NCBI RefSeq assembly: GCF_037975245.1 | Contig: NC_092583.1 | Span: forward strand, 5,739,264 to 5,803,263 | Length of the DNA stretch: 64,000 bases | Source: Apostichopus japonicus | Taxonomy: Eukaryota; Echinodermata; Holothuroidea; Aspidochirotida; Stichopodidae | Direction: 5' to 3' | Shown: positions 59,541-64,000 of the stretch, piece by piece | Numbering within the stretch: position 1 is the first letter of the stretch | Layout of the letters: each line of letters opens with the position of its first letter | Notes under the pieces: generated by a model | Seen by the model: only the letters and a program-made list of their open reading frames with translations | Database searches by the model: none | Told to the model about the DNA's origin: nothing | Made by a program: the position numbers and the translations under genes

Positions 59541-59936
59541 GCCAGCCTGTTACAGAGCCCCCTTGAGGCCATCACCGTTGAGATGCCATCCACTCAGAAG
59601 CAGACAAATGGTTCAGACTGTGGGCTGTATGCTCTGGCATTTGCAATGACCATTGTTGATGGCGGAGATCCGGGTGCAACATTCTACGACAGAACCCAGT
59701 TGAGGGCACACCTGAGACGATGCCTGCAGGAAGGAGTGATGACCAAGTTCCCGGAGTATGAAGAAGGAGTTTTCCCCCCAGTGCTGCCAACCGAGAACTT
59801 CAAGATAGACTTGTCGTGCCCATGTCGGCTGCCAAGTAGCAGATCGATGAAGGTGTGTCAGAGATGTAGTGTTAGATGTCATGTTTCTTGTCTGTGGGAG
59901 AAGGTCATATGTAATCAATGTGTGTCTCAATTGTAA
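59530..59936 (+). pseudogene. Ulp1-like protease end and PHD-like finger (after frameshift)
   Basis: The frame moves +1 near 59530-59540, as if one base had been gained, and continues as 'GVIASLLQSPLEAI'. Then comes the Ulp1/SENP signature 'TQKQTNGSDCGLYALAF', with a Gln at 59601 and the nucleophile Cys at 59619-59621. With His and Asp before the shift, the full His-Asp-Gln-Cys set of a Ulp1-type cysteine protease is present. The last 40 residues hold cysteines and a histidine in the order C-x-C-x10-C-x2-C-x5-H-x2-C-x6-C-x2-C, a PHD-like zinc finger with an unusually short last loop. Ulp1 and PHD modules are known companions of integrase in Ginger1 transposons. The gene ends at a TAA/TAG pair near 59936. 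Confidence 0.85.
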
Positions 59937-60321
59937 GTAGCCTAGTAAGCTCAACATTGTGTGAGTTGGAGAATGGAGTGTACAGTGGGTCCTAATTGTT
60001 ACTCATTAACACTGTTGAGTTTGAAATATATTGTGAGAGGCAGTTGTAAACCAGTGCCCACTGGTCACATTTTTAGGTTGATATGTACTAAGTTTCATCA
60101 CACAACACCATGACCTGAATGTCACTCTGAGTGTGTACATCCATCATGGGGAGATATTATACAGAGTAGTTGTTTCACAATACCCAGCTAAGGAAAACGT
60201 GTGGTAATGTGGTGTGACTAACAAAAGATGTGGCATTAAGGCCACTATGAGATATAATGCATGGCAGGGGGAACATTTTTGGTGTAATTTTGCACATATG
60301 AAAGGGAAGCCAACTTAAAGC
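59937..60321. other. 3' flank of integrase gene 1
   Basis: About 380 bp of non-repetitive sequence, possibly its 3' UTR. I looked for a terminal inverted repeat beginning TGT, as in Ginger elements, and could not pair one with the 5' side. Confidence 0.4.
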
Positions 60322-62226
60322 CAGGGGCGTAGCCAGTATGTAGCACTGTAGGCCCGGGCCTACAGGGCGTAGCCAGTATGTAGAACTGTAGGCCCGGGCC
60401 TACAACTTTTTTGGCCAAGTTATCTCTTTTTTTTAAACACCCATAATTCAAATCCATAAGCTTGCGGGACGAGTTTAAGAGTAAAGACAGGAAAAACTAT
60501 TGAAATGAACGTAGCAAGAATATGGCTAAATTAGATGACCTATTCTTCTGTCATCTAGGCTGTCATTTCTATCGCATGCCATTTCATTCAACACTCTACC
60601 CGCCGAAAAAGACTAGGATAGGATCTTGTCTGTTTTTTAACGTCTAGTTAAGACTAACCATGATTAACCATGCCAATAGCTTCGGCAACTGCTGAAAGGT
60701 CTTCAAGCGCAATGCGCAGAATAAAAAACTACATGCGTAGTTTAAAAAAACTATACAATGAATGGAGAGAGACTCATCGGTTTGGCACTCATGCACATCC
60801 ACCAGTGGCGTAGCCAGGGGGCGTGGGGGCAATAGCCCCCATGAAAGCTTGTCGCCCCCAGTCGCCCTCCCATAGGGATTTTGGGTGTCGAAAAAAATTA
60901 CATGTGTGAAAAATATATCATTGGTCTGAATGGTCTCGAATCTCCATGATGACCACTCATGAACGACCCTTCGACCGCAGTCGCACATGCAGTCGCGACG
61001 GATAGCTTCCTTTGCCTATAGTATATGTCCGTGGACATTTTGTGGCATCGTTCCTATAGGCCTATATCTGAGGCCCTGGGGTCATTCCTTGACAGACTTG
61101 GTGCAATATAATGTGCCCATTTCGAAGTAAATTTATTAACAGATTGTTAGTTGTCATGGGTTTGAACAAATGAGGGGTATTCTATCCTGAAACACAGGCA
61201 AAGTGGGGCTGGGCAGGGGTTACCAGTTCGCCGCATCATTTGTCAACTTGCAGTGGGTTCTAATGTTGATGTCAATTGGAATCGCTAAAAACAGAAATAA
61301 TCCACCAAAAATTAAGGCCGCATGAACTTTATTGCAGATTTCCTGAGTGACGAATTTGTAATTTTCTCCCGAAATCACGCAACTAGATGGCTGCTATCCA
61401 GCCTGGCAAGTGCCATCTCCAGCGATCTGGCAGATATTGAAATCTGAAATTTTCTTGCTTCGCTGCGCGCCAACTGATGGTGGCGCTCCGCTTAGATAGT
61501 ACTTGCGGCCGGAATACTTGAATCAATTACGTCCGCCCCCCCACGTTTCAAATAGGATTGACGCCCCTGCTTACAAGGCTTGGGAAGTGTCATTTCCGTC
61601 GATCTAGGAGGCCTTTTAGCTAAAAAATTTAGGTACGCTGCACGCCAACCAATGATGGCGCTTCGCTTAGATAGTAACAAGACGCCCTCCCAGGAAATGG
61701 TCAAGCCACCCAGCGCCCTCCCCCACTGAAAAAATTCTGGCTACGTCACTGACATCCACAGAGACTTTGCAATTGTCGTTGATGCTGTGCAGAAGAAATT
61801 TGCATCAGATGGCAATCGTCGGATAGCTCTAACTTAAAAATTTACTAGTAACAGTTGTATCAAAGACAATTACTAGCTATAGTTGTATCAAAGACAATTC
61901 TGGCCTATCTTTGTACTCTACAAGTATCAGAAGTTGAAAAGTAAGACTACTCTGACATGTACCTTGCTAATTTTAAATACATTATGTAGCATTGCATTAC
62001 GTACTATTTTGACTCGTTTGTTTTGGGGTTTAAAGGTGATATTGAATGAGGTGTCTCAAGTTAACATGAGGCCAGGGAACCAGAATGAACACTCGGGAAG
62101 GGCCGTTTCCGGCCATCTGGGGGTTTGTAAAACCAAAAATTTTCTTGTACGCTCCGCGCCAACCGATGGTGGCGCTCCGCTCAGATAGTCCTGCCTACAA
62201 CTTTGAAAATCCTGGCTACGCCCCTG
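60322..62226. mobile_element. TIR transposon copy 3 with 5-bp duplication 'aaagc', host of a nested element
   Basis: Left end 'caggggcgtagccag', right end 'ctggctacgcccctg': perfect 15-bp inverted repeats. The pentamer 'aaagc' flanks both (60317-60321 and 62227-62231). A 949-bp element with its own duplication sits inside (60803-61751). The left end is duplicated: 'gggcgtagccagtatgtag' and 'gtaggcccgggcctac' occur twice (60326-60364 and 60366-60404). The subterminal motif 'cttgtacgctccgcgccaac' occurs near the right end (about 62143). Related to, but distinct from, the copies at 28720 and 55980. Confidence 0.85.
60803..61751. mobile_element. Nested 949-bp hAT-like element with perfect 8-bp duplication
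   Basis: Left end 'cagtggcgtagccagg', right end 'ttctggctacgtcactg'. The octamer 'acatccac' is repeated exactly on both sides (60795-60802 and 61752-61759). The interior has two blocks of 'gcgccaac..atg.tggcgct' followed by 'cgcttagatagt' (about 61466 and 61643). No transposase is present. It inserted into transposon copy 3 after that element had arrived, so the relative age is known. Confidence 0.9.
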
Positions 62227-62231
62227 AAAGC

Positions 62232-63417
62232 CCCAATCAGCCTTTGAGATATTCGCAGAAATAAACATCAATGATATCGAAAACGAATGCCATCATTCGA
62301 TACCCCATCTCTGAAAAGTAATTCAGCCGAAATTATACCACTCTATCTTCTCTGGTCTTGGAGAAAAATGGTGATCAATCTTCAATTTCCCTAAGGTGTC
62401 CCCGTCCAAAAAAGTTGCATATGTTTCACCACAGGGACCTATTCCACGGAGTTGCGAATTTCAACCCAATTCTCTGGTTTCAACAGATTTATTTTTCCTT
62501 CCAACGATAGTTTGTGTATCAGTCATTACAGCAGATTACTATGAATATCCTCTATTGGAAAGGAATACATGTAATAAAGGCTGATTGGGGCTTTAATGAA
62601 CAGATTGAATGTTCTATTCTACATGTTACATTATTCAGGACTTCATTATATATTCCAAGAGAGTTGAGCTAGCTCTACTTTCTTACATACCAACTCTTTC
62701 CTTCAGGCAATTCATTGTAATAAGGATATTTCATTTTCTTCTACCAGTAGTGGAGTTTCGATATGTTGATAAGTTGCATAATAAATATATATATAATAAA
62801 TATTATATCGTGACTGACTGATTCATTCTTTTCCCTGTTTGGTATCGACATTCTTAATCAAAATAAATAGTAATAACACGTGGGTTTGAACCCCCAACCC
62901 CCCCCCCCCCCCCGTGCATACGCCCCTGTTCCATGTCAATCATGATTTGAGTCTAACCTCAATCAATAGATCACAATTCTCCCCACTCGAACAAGATTGA
63001 ATCAAATCCCTACCCTAACAAGGTTAAAGATTATTATCAACTCCAATCAATGTAGATAGTAAACTTCACTGTGGATAAACTTTATTCTGTGAATGATTTG
63101 AAGAAACAAGAAGAAACTGATTGAACACCATTGAATTACTCTTCATGCATCATTAGACAAAGTTACCTGGACTTCCTCGATATGAAATTGGATATTGGGA
63201 GTTGGCTACTGATTTCCTCAATTGGCTAAATTGCACCAATCCTTGCAACTAACTGTCCGCTGGCCACTAAAAAAATGTTGCGAATACGTGAAGGATATAT
63301 TCCTAGCATTTAATTGCCATGAACAAGCGATCGACCATCTCATCATACACTGAATTTGAGATATCGCCTATTGGAATATAGGAATATTATGAAATTCATT
63401 GCAAGCTAAAGACTTGC
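62232..63417. other. Gap; one isolated TIR-like end
   Basis: Mostly AT-rich and unique. A poly-C run at 62900-62914 followed by 'gtgcatacgcccctg' (to 62929) looks like the right end of a CAGGGGCGTA-type element whose left end was not found. No gene is evident; ORFs 62396-62584 and 62609-62821 lack motifs. Confidence 0.45.
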
Positions 63418-63502
63418 AGGTGCTGGCTGGGAGGGAATTTATCCTAGGAAAAATTCCCCCCGGGGGGGAAAATTTTCAGGGGGGGAAATTTCCTGTTACA
63501 CC
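63418..63502. repeat. Palindromic CCCCGGGG hairpin repeat, copy 2
   Basis: 'tatcctaggaaaaattcccc', 'ccgggggggaaaattttcag' and 'aaatttcctgttacacc' form self-complementary arms. Together with 53266-53390 this defines a family edged by 'ggtgt(a/g)acagg'. Confidence 0.75.
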
Positions 63503-63674
63503 AGCTTTAGGAATATCAAATGATTTCGAGTTGGTTAGCATCATGTTTGATCTCTAGAGTAAGGCAAAATATGTCACCAAAAACAGAACTAGTATTGTTC
63601 GATACAGGTGACAAACGCCTACAGTGGAATTAAGACCTTCCTTACCGGTTTCGAACCTCTGGACATACAATCAG

Positions 63675-63747
63675 CGTCCATAGCCTAGTGGTTAGGGTGT
63701 CCGTGTACAGAGCGGAAGGCCTGTGATTCGAATCCCGGTGGAAGCTG
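63675..63747 (+). repeat. tRNA-derived SINE head (A and B boxes)
   Basis: 'tagcctagtggttagggtg' is an A-box sequence and 'gattcgaatcccgg' a B-box. The acceptor arm ('gcgtcca' with 'tggaagc') pairs at six of seven positions, and a five-pair anticodon stem (tccgt/gcgga) closes a seven-base loop. The T arm pairs poorly, so this is not a working tRNA gene but the head of a SINE. It is followed by an AT-rich tail. Confidence 0.7.
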
Positions 63748-63800
63748 AAAGTTTTTTCACTGTTCTTGATTTCCAACTCATTACGGTTTTCTTTTATATA

Positions 63801-63836
<36 letters not shown>

Positions 63837-63965
63837 GATTAGGTTGGCGTCTATCTTGGCGCAGAGTGCTCTATGTCCATTGGACAGAGCGGAATATATG
63901 TTGATACTAGATGAGACTAGTGGAACACTAGTAGTTGTAACTCGGAGTTTCACGCGTTATAGCGA
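63745..63965. mobile_element. Possible Penelope-like tail fragments around the TA tract
   Basis: 'actgttcttgatttccaact' with 'cattacggttttc' matches the sequence after the Penelope-like element ('gttcttgattttgcaactca' at 53154). On the minus strand, 'tctgaagatcgctataacgc' and 'gtgaaactccgagtt' resemble the hairpin tail typical of such retroelements. Fragmentary; low certainty. Confidence 0.3.
63795..63837. repeat. (TA)n microsatellite
   Basis: About 40 bp of 'tatatata' with two 'cata' interruptions, giving the Tyr/Ile-rich antisense ORF. Confidence 0.9.
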
Positions 63966-64000
63966 TCTTCAGACAACTCTTGGTTGTCCACTAGGCTATG

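Noticed and set aside
53888-59936. LTR retrotransposon or endogenous retrovirus as source of integrase gene 1
   Set aside because: No gag, protease, reverse transcriptase or LTRs are visible around it, and the Ulp1 and PHD-like domains after GPY/F fit a Ginger1 DNA transposon better.
58398-59957. Antisense ORFs of 100-125 residues opposite the integrase gene
   Set aside because: They are shadows of the strongly supported plus-strand frame, which carries complete catalytic motifs.
63675-63747. Functional tRNA gene
   Set aside because: The T arm does not pair properly and the element runs into a SINE-like tail; A and B boxes alone indicate a tRNA-derived repeat.

Overview
The window is animal nuclear DNA, not prokaryotic. 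It is AT-rich, has no operons, and its few coding pieces are short exons bounded by GT...AG introns. Most of it is satellites, terminal-inverted-repeat (TIR) DNA transposons with visible target-site duplications, and retroelement tails. Dispersed repeats rich in 'gacctttggtgacctt'-type sequence, the abundance of hAT-like elements, a Penelope-like GIY-YIG element and a Ginger-type integrase/Ulp1 gene would fit an invertebrate deuterostome, perhaps an echinoderm. That placement is an inference; no marker gene fixes the species.

Layout. 1-2.7 kb: 148-bp repeats followed by a block of degenerate direct and inverted repeats. 3.1-10.6 kb: satellite A (unit about 320-355 bp). 10.6-15.7 kb: satellite B (unit about 241 bp), interrupted at 15121-15500 by a 380-bp hAT-like MITE with a perfect 8-bp duplication. 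15.7-21 kb: a composite dispersed repeat in which A-like and B-like segments lie side by side, so both satellites appear to be local amplifications of parts of one larger repeat; a 513-bp TIR element sits in it. 22.2-24.2 kb: two copies of a roughly 940-bp repeat. 26-31 kb: three phase-compatible exons forming the 3' end of an unrecognised gene, with a 1.9-kb TIR transposon in its last intron. 34.05-35.52 kb: a P-element-like TIR element carrying a broken THAP domain.

36.5-45.2 kb: a multi-exon, decayed integrase gene (N-terminal domain, DD35E core, GPY/F domain), followed by intact, phase-consistent exons with a UBA-like segment that may be its C-terminus or a separate host gene. 42.4-43.3 kb: another TIR element. 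44.4-44.9 kb: a 66-bp minisatellite. 47.1-47.6 kb: a 5'-truncated LINE reverse transcriptase. 50.6 kb: a SINE. 52.0-52.95 kb: a 5'-truncated Penelope-like element. 53.9-59.9 kb: a second, nearly intact integrase-Ulp1-zinc-finger gene of Ginger1 type with one 3.8-kb intron, itself invaded by two TIR elements. 60.3-62.2 kb: a TIR transposon with a second one nested inside. 63.4-64 kb: a palindromic hairpin repeat, a tRNA-derived SINE head and a TA microsatellite.

The most notable points are: (i) two related but divergent integrase genes in the same orientation about 9 kb apart, the better one carrying H2C2 + DD35E integrase + GPY/F + Ulp1 protease + PHD-like finger with only one in-frame stop and one frameshift; (ii) two satellites derived from one composite repeat; (iii) three TIR elements with 5-bp duplications sharing a subterminal motif with families that make 8-bp duplications; (iv) four hairpin-prone palindromic repeats that appear to share a terminal sequence.
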